This document shows, piece after piece, positions 34,192 through 46,789 of a stretch of 64,000 nt of DNA (its first letter is position 1; the number at the start of each line of letters is the position of its first letter). The notes beneath the pieces were generated by a model. The model was not told the DNA's origin, searched no databases, and was given only the letters and a program-made list of their open reading frames with translations. The stretch lies in contig NC_089318.1 in assembly GCF_036669915.1 (NCBI RefSeq), forward strand, positions 8,336,849 to 8,400,848, written 5' to 3'. The DNA is from Pocillopora verrucosa (taxonomy: Eukaryota; Cnidaria; Anthozoa; Scleractinia; Pocilloporidae). The position numbers were made by a program, and so were the translations under genes.

Positions 34192-36950
34192 TCACCTCGC
34201 CAGCTCTCCATGAGGATTCGCCATATCGACAGTCACTTTAATAAACATGGTATCGCCCCGAATATAACCACCCTTACGGACCTCTACTTGAGAAACGAAT
34301 GTGGGAGAGCCCGATGCAATGTTCATATCTGAGGTGGGTCTCTTCGTACTACTGCTATTTGGATCGGGATGATATATCTCAACAATGTCTCGAATTCTAT
34401 CCTGGTCCACCAGTCTGAAGTGAACCTTTTTTACGAAAGGCCAGGGTAAAATGGCGTCATATTCACCCCTCATGACAACGAAAAAAAGTGATATATGAGT
34501 CCCTTTTCCTATGCCATCTCCATTTGGGTCGAGTCGGACAGAAACTTTGTAGCCAAAGCGACCGACGTAGAAAGGAGGACTGTAGATCGATGCTGTCCTT
34601 TCAGATAAAGCGTCTTGATATTTTCGACTGTAGTGGTCTATTTTCCAAATGTAAAACCCATCATAGGATGTGGTCTCAAGCCTTTCAATTTGGAGGCTGT
34701 TCTCAGATAGTTGAGTTTCGTGTGAGGAAAGGTGGTTCTCAGCCCTCTCTAATCGATGGTCTGTGGCGAGGTCGTGGACTCTTCGTGGCTCATAAGGATT
34801 TGGTATCTTGCTGCTCAGACGACTTAGCTCACTTTTTAATTGAGTCGCCTTTGTTTCATTTTCCCTTAAAGTTTCTAAAGTCTCGTCCATCTGAAGAGAG
34901 ACAACAAATCCTTGAGTGTTTTCAACCAATTTCGAATCTCGAAGAAGCTTGTCCAGATCCTCTCTCTGTTCGCAAATCTCCCTTTCAGCTTTGGATATTT
35001 TAGTCTGCTGCATTTTTATGCTAGTATTTGACGCTGCAAGCTGCTCATTTTGACGGCAAATTTGTTTTCCACAACCACTCAGCTTGCTCTGCAGGCGAGC
35101 TAGTCCTTCCTCCATTTCTTGGCCTCTCACTTTAAGCTCATAACTTGATTGGTTTAACAAGTCTAAGTGGCTCTTTATACTAGCTTCCACGTGTCTCTGA
35201 AGTTCGTCTCTCTTTCCCTAAAGGAAGATTGACAAAATTAAAATGAAAAGAATTTAAATGAATTGTCACCCTTATAAGAAAATTAGTGTTCTGTCACGAT
35301 GATAGTTAAATTCGGTAACTGTGGGTTATACATTATGTTACTAAGCGGTCAAATTCAATACATCAATGTACACAGGGTCACCCTTTAGAGATATTGACAG
35401 AAGACCATGCGACTTACCTTGAATTTACATCCGTAAAGCGTGAAATGACATGGGACCACACTATTGGGGCATTCGACAGTCATATGGTCTTTCATAAGAT
35501 CACGAGGAATGGCTTCCTTTCCACAGCTTAAAATGCAATTGATCGGAAACTTTGTACATGTTTTGAAATGATCCTAATGAGAGATTTAGAGAATGCAGAC
35601 GACATTTTATCCTCGTGAAATTACCCGTCACACATTATCATGATATTTCAATTTGAAGAATTCACTGCCGTCAAATAATGAAATATCCAGCGATAAATAA
35701 AGGAGAAATTTTAAGTTTAGGGCACAATCTCCGAGAAAACGATCGTGAGTTTGCTATTCTCAAATCAGGCGTCTAAGGCCCGCATATGCAATTGTTATGG
35801 AATATGGGAGTGCATGAATTATTATTATTAGAAATGACTAAAAACTACATTTCAACTTGGTTATGCCATATATAAAAGAATACAAGCGACGTTTGCTCAT
35901 TCGAAATAGAAACAGACAAGAACTTTAGCTCTCCCGATGGAATGTTCTAATTTTACCTTCAAAGCACTGTCTCGTACTTCCGCTCCACAATAAATACATT
36001 GGCTTCTTCGGTTGATACATTTATTAACCTTATGATGCTCAAGAAGTCTTCTCTCCATTAAGCTTTTGCATTCTCTGCACACCACATCGGTGTACTCACA
36101 GCTTTCTCCATGTGCCTAGTGGGATCAAGGGAGCATCAAAAAGTATTCGTAAACACTTAGTCAAGGACGGACGGGTTTGTAGCTTTGCCTGCTTTCCAAC
36201 TGAGCACACTTGTCTATTTGCCCAAGATCTGGATTTGCAAATGATATGGGAAAGTGAAAGGAAAGCGTTTAATGGCCGTCGAAAGCCCTTTACCTGTACA
36301 TGTCGTAGCTCCCCTCGCCAGTTACATCCTCTGGCTTCATACTGGCAGAAACATGGAAGATCTAATACTTCCCGCTCGCAGCATTTATCATGAAACGATG
36401 AATCTCTTGCAATCGTGCTGCCGTCTATCGGACATGTTGGAGAAGCAGCTCTAGTAATAAGGATAGATAGGTCGGAATTAAACTGTAAGTTTCGATTATT
36501 AGGGAACGAAACGCTTCGTGACAGAGAGAGGTAGTTTGAGAGTATATGAGAATTTTGATGAAACTCACTACTATGTGGCTGTGCTGTCATTTGAAACGTT
36601 AATCGAGCTCTTTCCAAAATTGTCGCTCTCTTTCGATATCATAATCGTGTAACGTGTTTCTGAGTTTAAGCTAGCGCTTAGCGGAACAATATATATGTAA
36701 CTGAAAAGTGATACAAAATTTTAAGTCAGTAAAACAATAAACAGGAAAGTTTAAGCTTGGGAACTCAACTCCATTGGCAATCTGCTCGTCTAGAAAAAAA
36801 GTATTCATACCTGAGAAGAGCCTGGAGGCATTCAAAACAGAATTGATGTCCACACGATGTCTGCCAGGGTTGCTTGAAGACACTTTGGCACAGTGGACAC
36901 AAAAGTTTTTTATCGAGTCGCTTTAGAAACTTTATTTTAGCCTTCGACAT
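34192..36950 (-). CDS. TRAF-family protein: RING, TRAF zinc fingers, coiled coil, MATH
   Basis: Five exons in perfect phase: 36,950-36,811, 36,450-36,294, 36,115-35,957, 35,573-35,418 and 35,217-34,192, giving a complete 545-residue protein. The N-terminal RING starts in exon 1 (LCPLCQSVFKQPW, CGHQFCFECLQALL) and ends in exon 2 (CPIDG). TRAF-type zinc fingers follow in exons 2-4 (CCEREVLDLPCFCQYEARGC, CEYTDVVCREC, CIYCGAEV, CTKFPINCILSCGKEAIPRD, ECPNSVVPCHFTLYGC). Exon 5 holds a heptad-rich coiled coil and a C-terminal TRAF/MATH domain (YDGFYIWKIDHYSRKYQDA, YSPPFYVGRFGYKVSVRLDP, ISLFFVVMRGEYDAILPWPF). The known family role is receptor-proximal signalling with K63-type ubiquitin ligase activity. 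All RING cysteines and the histidine expected are present. Which vertebrate TRAF is closest was not determined. Confidence 0.93.
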
Positions 36951-37436
36951 TGATCGAATCTTGAATACTCGACGTAGGATAAACCAGCGCACCAGAACCG
37001 ACTACTTTAGCGATCCAAACGATCTCCCCGAGTAAAGCTTTTCTCTGTCGTTTCTTTACTCTCTGCTTCCGGGTGCTTCGATGCACTTTCGTTTTCGAAT
37101 TGGATATTGAATCACGAGAGATTAAAAAAACATAACAAGCTTACCGAAAACGAAAATCACGCAAAATGCCAAATATAGATCAGATACTGTATTTTGAAGA
37201 AAACAGTTAAACATTCAATAAAAAACTGCTAAACTGATCATAGTAATTTATTAGTGGTCCCCTATGGGCTGATATTTCATTCGTATCGAAGCAAGCATCA
37301 TCCTAAATCGTAATAAATCTTTTACTTACCAACAAATCACCTATTCGTACATGTAACGTCCAAAAAATGTCACGCATGTACAACACCTTGGTCACACCTT
37401 GTGAATAATTTTTCGTTTACCTCACAATATTGGTAA

Positions 37437-37451
37437 AAGGTCGAAAATAGA
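37437..37451. repeat. 15-bp direct repeat, left copy (putative target duplication)
   Basis: AAGGTCGAAAATAGA, identical to 39,664-39,678 and in the same orientation, bracketing the Penelope-like insertion. Confidence 0.7.
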
Positions 37452-39663
37452 AAAAACCAGGAAAGATTTATTACTCGACGTTTCGGGGTCATCGTGACTC
37501 CATTATCAAGAGACTAGTTTAAAAACATGCAAATAAGGAAAGGTACAAGAATAGCATAAATTAGAATGAACGGCTTAAACAAACACCTTGGCGCGGATGG
37601 AATCCGTTTGCACGTTCAGTGTTGGCTTACGCATGCGAATATACAACATTTCATTAACAAGGCAATCAAATTTGCCGTTACATTTCGCGATGACGTTGAA
37701 TTGCTCGATCAAGCGTTCAGGCATTTCACTATTGTGCTGGAGGTGGTAGTGTTTGTAGATAGAAGATGATTTCCTTGTGTGCCCTTCTACGCGCTCGTGT
37801 AAGTGACCACGAGTATAGCCCACATACCCTGCATCACACAGGTTACATTTAAATTCATAAACGATACATTGTTGGTTAACAATAGGGGGCTTAATTTCGT
37901 GTTGCTTAAGCTGTTGATCGAGCTTAGGGCTAACGAACACTGGTTGGACAGTCACGCTTAACTTCGAGCTTAGACTGTTCAGTTGTTGTTTAACATGATT
38001 AGCTGACGACTGGTCCTTGAAGGGTAACACTAATCTCACAATCTCCGATGGTACGTCTGGTGATGGACAGGGCTCTGCAGATGAAATCCTTCTCTCAACG
38101 AACCGCTTGATTGCAGTTTCAACCAGTGGCTTTGGGTATTTCAAGTTATGAAAAACCCCTCTAAGGCGGTCACATTCCTCGGAGAAGAAAGACCAGTTAG
38201 AAGATAATCGATAAGCGCGATCCACCATGGTGTTAACTAGGCTGCGCTTGTACTTAATATCAACATGACTCTGGAAATGCAGAAGGAGACCCGTGTTGGT
38301 TCTTTTGATGTAGACCTTGCTCTCAATCTTTGGTGCACGGTTAAGCAGTTCAGTTCCTAGAAAGGGAAGGGATCCTTCCCGTTCGACTTCCATGGTAAAT
38401 TGGAGGGAGGGATGGGTAGAGTTAAGGGTGTCTAGAAACTGGCCAGCGGTCACCCTATCAGGCATTACGGTCAGGGTGTCATCGACGTACCTCCGGTAAT
38501 AGCGCGGAAGTTGACCGTGTTGTTCGAGGTTTTCCTCAATCGAGCACATGAAGACGTTAGCCAGCAACGGTCCAAGGGGAGAACCCATAGCGACTCCATC
38601 TGTCTGCTCATATAAAGCACCGTCAAACTGGAAAAGCTGGTTTTTCGTAGCTGCTCGGAGGAGGTCGATTAGGTCCGCTTTAGAGATGTTCAAGCTGTGC
38701 GTCTCGTTGAACCAATCCTGGGCAAAGGCTTTTCCAGCTAAGATCTGTATTGTTTCCTCCAATGGTACATTTGTAAACAATGAGGTGACGTCATAGGAAA
38801 CTAAAATTTCGCCGTTCTTGATCTCGAAGCCTCGTACTTCATCAGCAAAGCTTCAAGGCTTCTCTACAGAGAAACTGACGTCGACGAACACATCCTGAAT
38901 ATTTCCTCTTACGAACTATCGTTCTTCCAAAAATTGGTTCTCTGTCGTGGCCTGAAATTTGCGATCCCACAAAGAGTGTCTCCACTTGAGATCAAGGCAA
39001 GCTTCGAGAAAGCATACTGGAACCTTGAACGGCATCTACCAAACGAGAATTTACGCGAACTAGCAGCCGCAACCTTACGATCTGTTGCGCTAGAGTATAT
39101 TAATAAGAGTAGCCCAAAACCTCCTAAAGCCCTCTTGCAAGCTATTGAAGATCTGAAAAAACGTGATGACATCGTTGTCACAAAACCGGATAAAGGGTCT
39201 GGTGTTGTTGTTTTGGATAAATCAGAATATCTTCGCCTACTATCCGAAGCGTCAATAAACGATACCAGCAAATTCCGATTCGTCGACTCGGAGAGACCGA
39301 GAACCAGAGGACGACCTCCTAAGTATTACCACCCTCTCCTTCAGAAAGAAAGGGAGTTGGAAACTCTCGTTCGAAAGATTCTACCGAAATCCATTTCTGA
39401 CGCTCTCCGCCCGAAAGGGTCCAGACTTGCACACTTGTATGGCTTGCCGAAGACACATAAAGAACAGTTGGCCGTGCGGCCAATACTCTCTGCTACTAAC
39501 ACCTACAATTACTCGCTAGCGAAATGGCTTGACGACAAATTGAAACCCCTGTCGTGCAACCAATATACAGTGACAGACACATTCCGCTTTGCTGATGAAG
39601 TACGAGGCTTCGAGATCAAGAACGGCGAAATTTTGCCTTTGCTTTAGCAAATCCCTGCTGATC
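37452..39663 (-). mobile_element. Penelope-like retroelement with inverted 5' part
   Basis: The right-way part (minus, about 38,850-37,575) encodes an RT segment (SYDVTSLFTNVPLEET, TDGVAMGSPLGPLLANVFM, YRRYVDDTLTVM with catalytic YVDD), the connector LVLPFKDQSSANHVKQQL and a GIY-YIG endonuclease (CDAGYVGYTRGHLHERVEGH), ending DSIRAKVFV. The upstream protein part is on the opposite strand (plus, about 38,853-39,634: KPDKGSGVVVLDKSEYLRL, YGLPKTHKEQLAVRPILSAT, FADEVRGFEIKNGEIL). A 48-bp segment is present in both parts (38,803-38,850 minus, 39,587-39,634 plus). The N-terminus is missing. Both frames lack stops, so the insertion is young. The 3' tail holds GAAACGTC on the minus strand (37,494-37,487). 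About 29 bp of filler follow the inverted part. Confidence 0.88.
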
Positions 39664-39678
39664 AAGGTCGAAAATAGA
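39664..39678. repeat. 15-bp direct repeat, right copy (putative target duplication)
   Basis: AAGGTCGAAAATAGA, matching 37,437-37,451. Together they fit a target-site duplication made when the Penelope-like element inserted; a short terminal repeat of the element is the alternative. Confidence 0.7.
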
Positions 39679-39679
39679 C

Positions 39680-42450
39680 ATTTTATTTCCTATTTGTAAA
39701 TAAGCAAGCTTATTTACCCTGTTTATAAAAAAAAATTGATAAAGTCTGCTACTGTCAAAGGAAACGCGTTGAAGATAGTATTTCATGCAATACTATCGAG
39801 ATTCAATACCAAAAGCTGAAAGATTTCCTGTCTGTAGGATGAATTGAATTGCGGTCGAAGCAGTTGAAAGATGAGCTCATCCACGATTTAAGAACCTTTC
39901 ACGTTCACATCTGACGCAAAACGAAGAAAGTAAAAAGGCAAAATTGTCGCCCGAGCATTCGAAATAACGGTGAAAAATTAAAACAAAAATAGAAATTTCT
40001 CAGGTTCGCACACCGAGGCAAAGTCAAAATTAGAGCGCGTGATTTCCACACGTAATAAAGTCACGATCCTATTGCAGCTGTCAGTTGCTATCATTAAACC
40101 TTAGACTTACTATAAATATTGTGAAAAATCCAACTGGTTGAAAGCATCAATCACTATACAATAGCGTGAAAGGTTGACATGATAAAGGAAATATCTGCAG
40201 GAGATTTTGCACTTTCGTCGAGATTAAAGTCTGCCTACTGTTTAGAGTTCTCGAATTTTGAAGAGTTAGAGAGGTGTCTTCCGTTGCAGATTGTTGTATC
40301 AATGTATGATAAAACAACGATTCACTATTCACTTATTATTGAAAGTCTGTTAAAGTTACGGAAACTAGTGATGTAACATACAAACTATTAGAATTATTCA
40401 CTATACGCTTATGCTTTGACAAGCCTAAAAAAATTTGTATGGTGTATATGTGGTAACAGATTGTGGTAACAGTGCCGTGGTGGCTTCGCCTCATTTATTC
40501 CCTTGTATTCTCCGATTTGTTTATCTGAGCTTTAAAGAAAGTGTCTCTGCATGCAGCTTAAAAATTTACATCATCCCCCCGGTGTGATCTAAAATGTTTG
40601 TTTGAAATTAAAATTAAAGATTTCCTCTTTCACTAAACATCTCTTAACTTTTAAACTAAAAATTTGATCTATGCATTGCATATCAGGGTCCAGATATTTG
40701 TTGATATATTTTTACCTCAGTGATGTGACATGAAATTGAAAGGATTTAAAATTAGGTCTGAATAATTTAGATGAAGACAATCAACAGCATGAGAGATGAC
40801 TGATTTGTTAGGACAGGGTTTACGTTAAAAATGGGTATATTGTTTTTATATACAATGGAAAACATAGAACTTTCGAAGCGCTATCTTTATCTCTCAAGCT
40901 GTGCTAAACTGGTTCGCAGGAGTATCGAAAGAGATCCTTGCCTGCAAGCCGGAAGAAATTCGATCGGCCATGGCTAGTATTTTCATCCGCGGTGTATGGT
41001 TTATTTTTGGTATTCCTTTAATACACTATGCAAGTAGCTCTCAAGGTGATTTTAACTTTTTACTTAGAGTTGAACATGTGTAAACATCAATGTGGAGATA
41101 AGCATAGATAACGTTAAAGATTTTTGATACAAATTGAATTTCTTTTTAGGTTATTAGGAAAAGAAAGTAAAATGAAGTATCTCTAAATTACTATATGGAG
41201 CCGTTTATGATAAGGTACTCCATCGGCAAAGCTATTTTGCGGATAATCTAGGAATCATTGTCAAAAATTCTTCGTGTGTGTAAACTCTTATTTTTATTAT
41301 TAAACGTTTTTAGCCGTTTTGCAAACGTAATTTTACATGTTTATAAGCTGCAGGTTTTCGATACATTACACTCAGCCTGTGCAACTTCAATTTGAATGAG
41401 TGTTCGTTGTAAACTAAGTAGCTATGAGATATTTCATCAAGTGCGTGGGCGAGCAAAAATTGGCGTATCTTACAAGGCTTCAAACCATTTGATTCGTGGT
41501 GGATACTTTACCTCAGAGTTCATTATTTCATACGTGAGGGGGTTCAAAATTTATCATTCTTCCCCTTCTGATTTAATCAAGAAAATCATTTTGTAACTAT
41601 GTAACTTGCGGCGACCGTGGGCGAGATGAAACAAATCCTGTGTTCCAGTTGGCTTATCAGACAGGCATGATCGGCCCATCTTTCTCGATCGAGGTTTCCC
41701 ACTTTGATCCCGCGCAAGAAAAAAGGTTTCGTCGACTGCAGTGACAAAGTTCGTAATTTAGGAAACGCCAGCAATGTGGAGTAGAATCCCCGCGTCTGTG
41801 ATCCACGAGAGATCAGGGATCGAACATTGCCTCATCGGAAAAGAAAGCGAAGAAACCTTTCCCTTCAGCGAACAATGTCTTCGCTTTAAGAAGACCGACT
41901 TTTACTTTTAAATATAACACAAAACTTATGTAAACAAAAAGCTCAAATTATGGTTCGCTTCAATATAGGCGTGAATTTGCATAATCTTTCATGGACGAAA
42001 TCTTTATGACTTTCAAAGATCAAAACTATTTTCTAAACTACATCTGCTTTATCTTTATCTACTTAGCAAACAAAGCTTTCCAAATTACAGTCAAAACACC
42101 AGACGTAGTTCACTTCGAATTTCTCGATCTATCCTAGTTTCTCAGACCGCATCCAAAATGGTTTTACTACACACTTTCCATCTAAGACTCCCAGTGGAAC
42201 TTGACGTAAAATACGTCACGCGTTACTAGGTAACAGTGCTCATACATATGCACGAACCCCACTCAAGTGGGGTTTGAAGAATTACACACTTTGTCCGTGT
42301 TGAAGTCGTCATGGAAAATGCGAAAAGAAAAACAAAATCGAGCTAAGTTGACCTCACGCTTATCTATTAGTTAAATATCTATCTTATATAGCTTATCTAT
42401 CTTATCTATTAGTTCTGTGTCTCTGGTTGTTCATTGCTTATTGTTTACAT
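39680..42450. other. Non-coding stretch upstream of the PAN-EGF gene
   Basis: This should contain the promoter and the signal-peptide exon of the gene starting at 42,453, but I could not identify that exon with confidence. A dispersed-repeat relative lies near 41,620-41,770. Other short frames (40,179-40,376, 41,396-41,596) have no family content. Confidence 0.4.
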
Positions 42451-42452
42451 AG

Positions 42453-45400
42453 AGCAATGTCGATCTCTGGAATTTAACTCGGTCGGAACACTAAATGGAA
42501 AACGTCTGATGAATCATCTCATGCTCGCCACTGAAGTTACAGACAAACAGTTCTGTGGAGCCCTATGCTTTCTGGAAGATAACTGCATGTCTTACAATTT
42601 AATAACGGGAAGTGAGGCTGAAAACCACAAGTGTGAATTGAACAACGCTACTCACGAAGGACATGAAAGTGACTTGGTGGACTATCCCGGTTGTATTTAT
42701 CGTGCCGCTAAGGTAAAAAACAATATCTGATGTTCCAGAGAACTTACTTTCTCCTATTCCTTTAGCAGCCAACACCTTTATTAGCTTCAAAAAGGCAAAG
42801 GTCAAGGACTACCCTCGACTCTTTTGTTGCTATATATTTGTTCTCTTTTTAAAATTAATCATCTATTAATTGAGGGTTGATCGTTTGTCAATTTTGATCT
42901 ATCATCCTTCTGGTTGACTTGATTAATAATGGTGATAGGACCGAGTGGAGTCCAATTCGGTGTGTAATCATACGAATGATTAACAAAATATGACGACCGC
43001 GAGGCGGGAGGCCGATTTGTTAATCTCGAGTATGATTACAGACAGAATTGGATGACAAGAAGTTCTGTTAGCAATTGATTATAACCATTTCAATTTCCGA
43101 AAAAACAAATACGCCTGGAGCTAATATCTCCAGTGGAGACAATATCTTTATTTAAAAATTCCTCTATTTTGGAAATTCCCTAGGTTTTGCTCTGGATAAG
43201 TGGTTGTTTCTATGGTTATTTTGATCATTTCTGTGATTGGCGGATTAGCTGAGAGGACTTAGTATGATTGCCTGCTTCAGCTCTCCGATTATAGGTATCT
43301 GATTACAGCCAACTGTCCGATTACAACTTTACAGGATGATAAGTGAAAAATGAAGCTGCGAATGCACCAGTAGTATTTGAGGAATTTGTAACGGTTATGA
43401 TTAGCCACCTAACAGATTACATGTGATCGACGGATGTAGTGATGGATAACTGCATCCGAGGGTACACAATTTTTACTCTCGTCTGATTCTTTTACATGCT
43501 CCCTTAGGACGCATGTGACAATGATCCTTGCAACGGAGGGAAATGTCAAATAGGGTTCACACAGAAAGGCTATCGCTGTGTGTGTTCCTCGGGATTTACA
43601 GGTCTGGATTGTCTTAATGGTAAGTTCAGAAGAAGCCATGTACTCTCAGATAAATAGAGGTTACTTCAAAGTACATATATTTGATTTATAGATGATTTTT
43701 TCCACCTGTCAAATCTTCTTGAAGAAGGATATTCGTACCTTTTTCTATCTAAATATAAACGAATGGTTCAGAGGAAAGCTAGCTTTTAGGTAAACAAGTA
43801 AAGGGGGCATACTTCTGAAGAAAATACGGTGCTGCATTAGTGGAGAAAGGGGGGGGGGGGGGTAAAAAGGATAATTTGGTTTGATTAATAGAGCTGATGA
43901 TGTAAATTTGCCACAATTCACTTTGACATAGGGCTGACACTCGAAACGTGGGCTTTAGAAACTCTTTATGGTGGGCAATTTGCATTATCAACTCAGTCGA
44001 TAAAATCAAATTATCTATCTTTTAGGTAGATAATTATCGTCTAACATGGTTTATATTGATGCAATTCTAACTTTGAATGTTGCTGAAAAGGAACTATGTG
44101 GCAAGTTGACTCTACTTAGTAGATACATTTAAAACATTTGTGTGTAAATATTTTGAGGAGTGATTCACCAAAATCGAGCGTAATAAAGTTGATGAACGCA
44201 AGCATTTGGTTTTCTAGATATTGACGAATGCTCTGAGGGAACTCACAGTTGTGACATAAATGCTGATTGTTCCAACACCGACGGTTCTTACGAATGCATT
44301 TGTAATCGAGGATTCCACGGAGATGGAAGGATTTGTAAAGGTTAAGCTGCTTGACATTCGCTAGGTGTATTTGTTATGTAAAGTATACTTCAGATCTATT
44401 TGTTCGGAAGAGTGGATAGAGTACTGTCTGGCGAATATTTGGCCGCAAACTGAAAAAAATTCATTGTACTCCATCGTTCTGAGAGCTGAGGCCTTTTAGA
44501 TACAAAGTCCTTCCTCCGTTGAGCGTCTGCGAATATGGTCATGGTGAATAAGTAGGGTGAATGTTATATAAGTATATATATACGTAGTCTCGATTAAATC
44601 AATTTGATATTTTTTTAATTGCTACTTGCTAAATATGCCCATTTTAATTTGTATTATTATCACGTTCATTTTTTCAGATATCGACGAGTGTACCACAAAT
44701 ACTCACAACTGTATTGCAGATCATTTGTGTAACAATACAGATGGATCTTTCACTTGCACTTGTTAGTAAACTTTATTTGTTACATAGTAACCTATTTCCG
44801 ATTTTACTATATTTTATTTTTTAACTCACATGAAAGAAATTCTTCTTAGTATTAATATACCCTCGCCTGTGCTATTTTAACATACCGCTTTATCTAATTA
44901 ATACAACAATTATTCAGAAGAGAGAAAAGTAACAGTTTCATCAATCACATGTGTCGTTTTTTTCCTTTTGGTATTAATTGATTAGTTTATTTTGTTAATT
45001 TGTCTCTTTTTCTGTGGGATTGTTTTACTCAGTTGCCACATATTCAGACATGCTCGAGGACCATTGATTTCAAGGCAAATTGATACAGATATACGACTGT
45101 CAACATTTCCATGACACCCACTCCTTTCCTTCTGTCTGTTTTCATTAAAACAATCGTTTAACAGATACTACTACCATAGGTATCCATCCTTCCCTATATA
45201 TATGTATTATCCTAATCTGAATTAAAGTTAACTAACACTTCATAAGATGCATATACATTCTCTTTATTCTTCTTATTCATTTTAGCATTCACTTGCAAGG
45301 AGATCTACGACAGAAACCCGTGAGTGACAGACTTAAAAAAGAGTCAAAACACCTTAAACTTTAAGCCATGTCCAGCCGTGGGGAAAAGTCTGCGACCAAT

Positions 45401-46770
45401 GAAGTTTCTCCCCAGCTGGGCAATGCTGCAATAAACAGGGCATTGATGCAATTTTCAAACTTTACAGCTGTATATTTTTTGGTGAATTATAATTGACCTA
45501 CCTCTATTGTGTTTATCCCCCTCGAGGTAGTTGTGAGAAAAATAAAATTCTAATGTCATTTTTTATTCTAAAACATTCGACAAAGTGAAAACAAAGCGTA
45601 TGAAATAGTAGTTGGACCTGAGAAGATTCCCGTGTACTGTATCATGAGCGCTACCGGCATGGGACCATGTGGAGGAGGAGGCTGGACACTTGTTATGAAG
45701 ATGAACGGAACAAAGGTAACATATCCGAATAAAGAAATGATCTTCGCTGATGAGCTGCAACGTACGATGATCTGCAAGATCCGAACCCATGTCTCCGAGA
45801 TATCATTATCACTTGGTAAAAGTGGGGCAAATGTACATGAGTGAGTTGTTCATTGCCATGATCGGACTTTTTCCAGATATGTGGTGAGATATCTGCATTA
45901 TCTGATCTGTTTCCAAATGAAAGTACCAATGGTATCTATCCTCCTGAAAGAGAATCATACGAAATGAGAGGAGTGTATCTAAATTTGTAGATTATAATAA
46001 GAGCAGTAGAGAGAAAGGTTGTCGTTTCATTGTATAATCGTACAGTATTGTTGCAGACAATTGTGCGGTAAACCATCTGGACACAGGAAATATAATTTTT
46101 AGGGTCATTGCTTTTCAGAACACTGTCCCTTTTCTAAAGAGTACTGATAAAGACGGTCATTGAAGATGAGGAGACTTTATATAAAAAGTGGATTCTGCTA
46201 TGCACTGTATACCATTGATTGTTGACCCTATCTTGTGCTTACTTTCTACAGCAAACCTTCCATTATGATGCTAGTCTTTGGACCAACAAGGAGACCTTCA
46301 ACTTGGAAGGAGGTGAGACGGGTCTTGATGGGCAAGAGACCAAGTTACCGACCTACTGGAACACGTCCTTTTCCAAAATCTGTGTTGGCATGAAGGTCCC
46401 GGGAGAGGTAGCCACAAGACTTATCGTTATTAACAAAACAGCTGAGTCTGTGTATTCATTAATTGCTGATGGCCAATATCGCCCCACACCATTGGGAAAA
46501 GACGCATGGAAAAGCTTGGTCAGCCCTCCAGGTCGATTACAACCGAACTGTAACAAGGAAGGATTTAACACATCTGGGAACAACACACAGAATGCAGGCA
46601 GAGCTCGAGCAAGGATCGGTATTCTTGGTAATGGGGAAAACGATTGTGATTCATGTGATTCCAGAATCGGATTTGGCAGTGGGGGAGCTTCGGATGATTC
46701 TATCACGTGTGGCAACGCATACTGGAATAACGTGAAGGTTAAAACAATGGGATACATCTTCGTTCAGTAA
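42453..46770 (+). CDS. Secreted PAN/apple - EGF - fibrinogen-like protein (gene A)
   Basis: Exons 42,453-42,712, 43,508-43,619, 44,218-44,340, 44,678-44,761, 45,286-45,319, 45,586-45,715 and 46,252-46,770 join in phase (about 420 codons). A 5' signal-peptide exon is expected but not found. Exon 1 is a PAN/apple module (QCRSLEFNSV, FCGALCFLEDNCMSYN, HKCELNNATHEGHE). Exon 2 is an EGF (DACDNDPCNGGKCQIG ... GLDCLN). Exons 3-4 are calcium-binding EGFs starting DIDEC. Exons 6-7 are a fibrinogen/intelectin-like domain (GPCGGGGWTLVMKMNG, LWTNKETFNLEGGETGLDG, CNKEGFN, ARIGILGNGENDCDSCDSR, CGNAYW, ending MGYIFVQ). In exon 4 the donor GT coincides with the codon for the fifth EGF cysteine, so that EGF is incomplete. 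The architecture resembles coral skeletal-organic-matrix proteins and lectins, by recall. Convergent with gene B. Confidence 0.88.
42941..43060. mobile_element. Palindromic MITE in intron 1 of gene A
   Basis: Arms TCCAATTCGGTGTGTAATC (42,951 onward) and the inverse ending at 43,052 (GATTACAGACAGAATTGGA) surround a GACGACCGCGAGGCGGGAG centre. The outer limits are approximate and I could not fix a target duplication. Confidence 0.6.
43868..44016. repeat. Penelope-terminal-type palindromic remnant in intron 2 of gene A
   Basis: Contains TTTGACATAGGGCTGACACT followed by CGAAACGTGGGC (GAAACGTG at 43,943-43,950) and GGTGGGCAATTTGCATTATC. The same blocks occur in the 197-bp insertion at 8,229-8,425 on the other strand. 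A second, inverted half (GCTGATGATGTAAATTTGCC near 43,893) gives partial dyad symmetry. Confidence 0.55.
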
Positions 46771-46789
46771 CGTTTGCCGGCCAACTTCA

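Noticed and set aside
34488-35003. Plus-strand open frame of 171 codons
   Set aside because: It is antisense to the long last exon of the TRAF gene and has no family content.
43850-43862. G homopolymer
   Set aside because: Simple low-complexity run; no structural or functional reading supported.
46353-46757. Minus-strand open frame of 134 codons
   Set aside because: Shadow of the last exon of gene A, which has clear domain content and splice signals.
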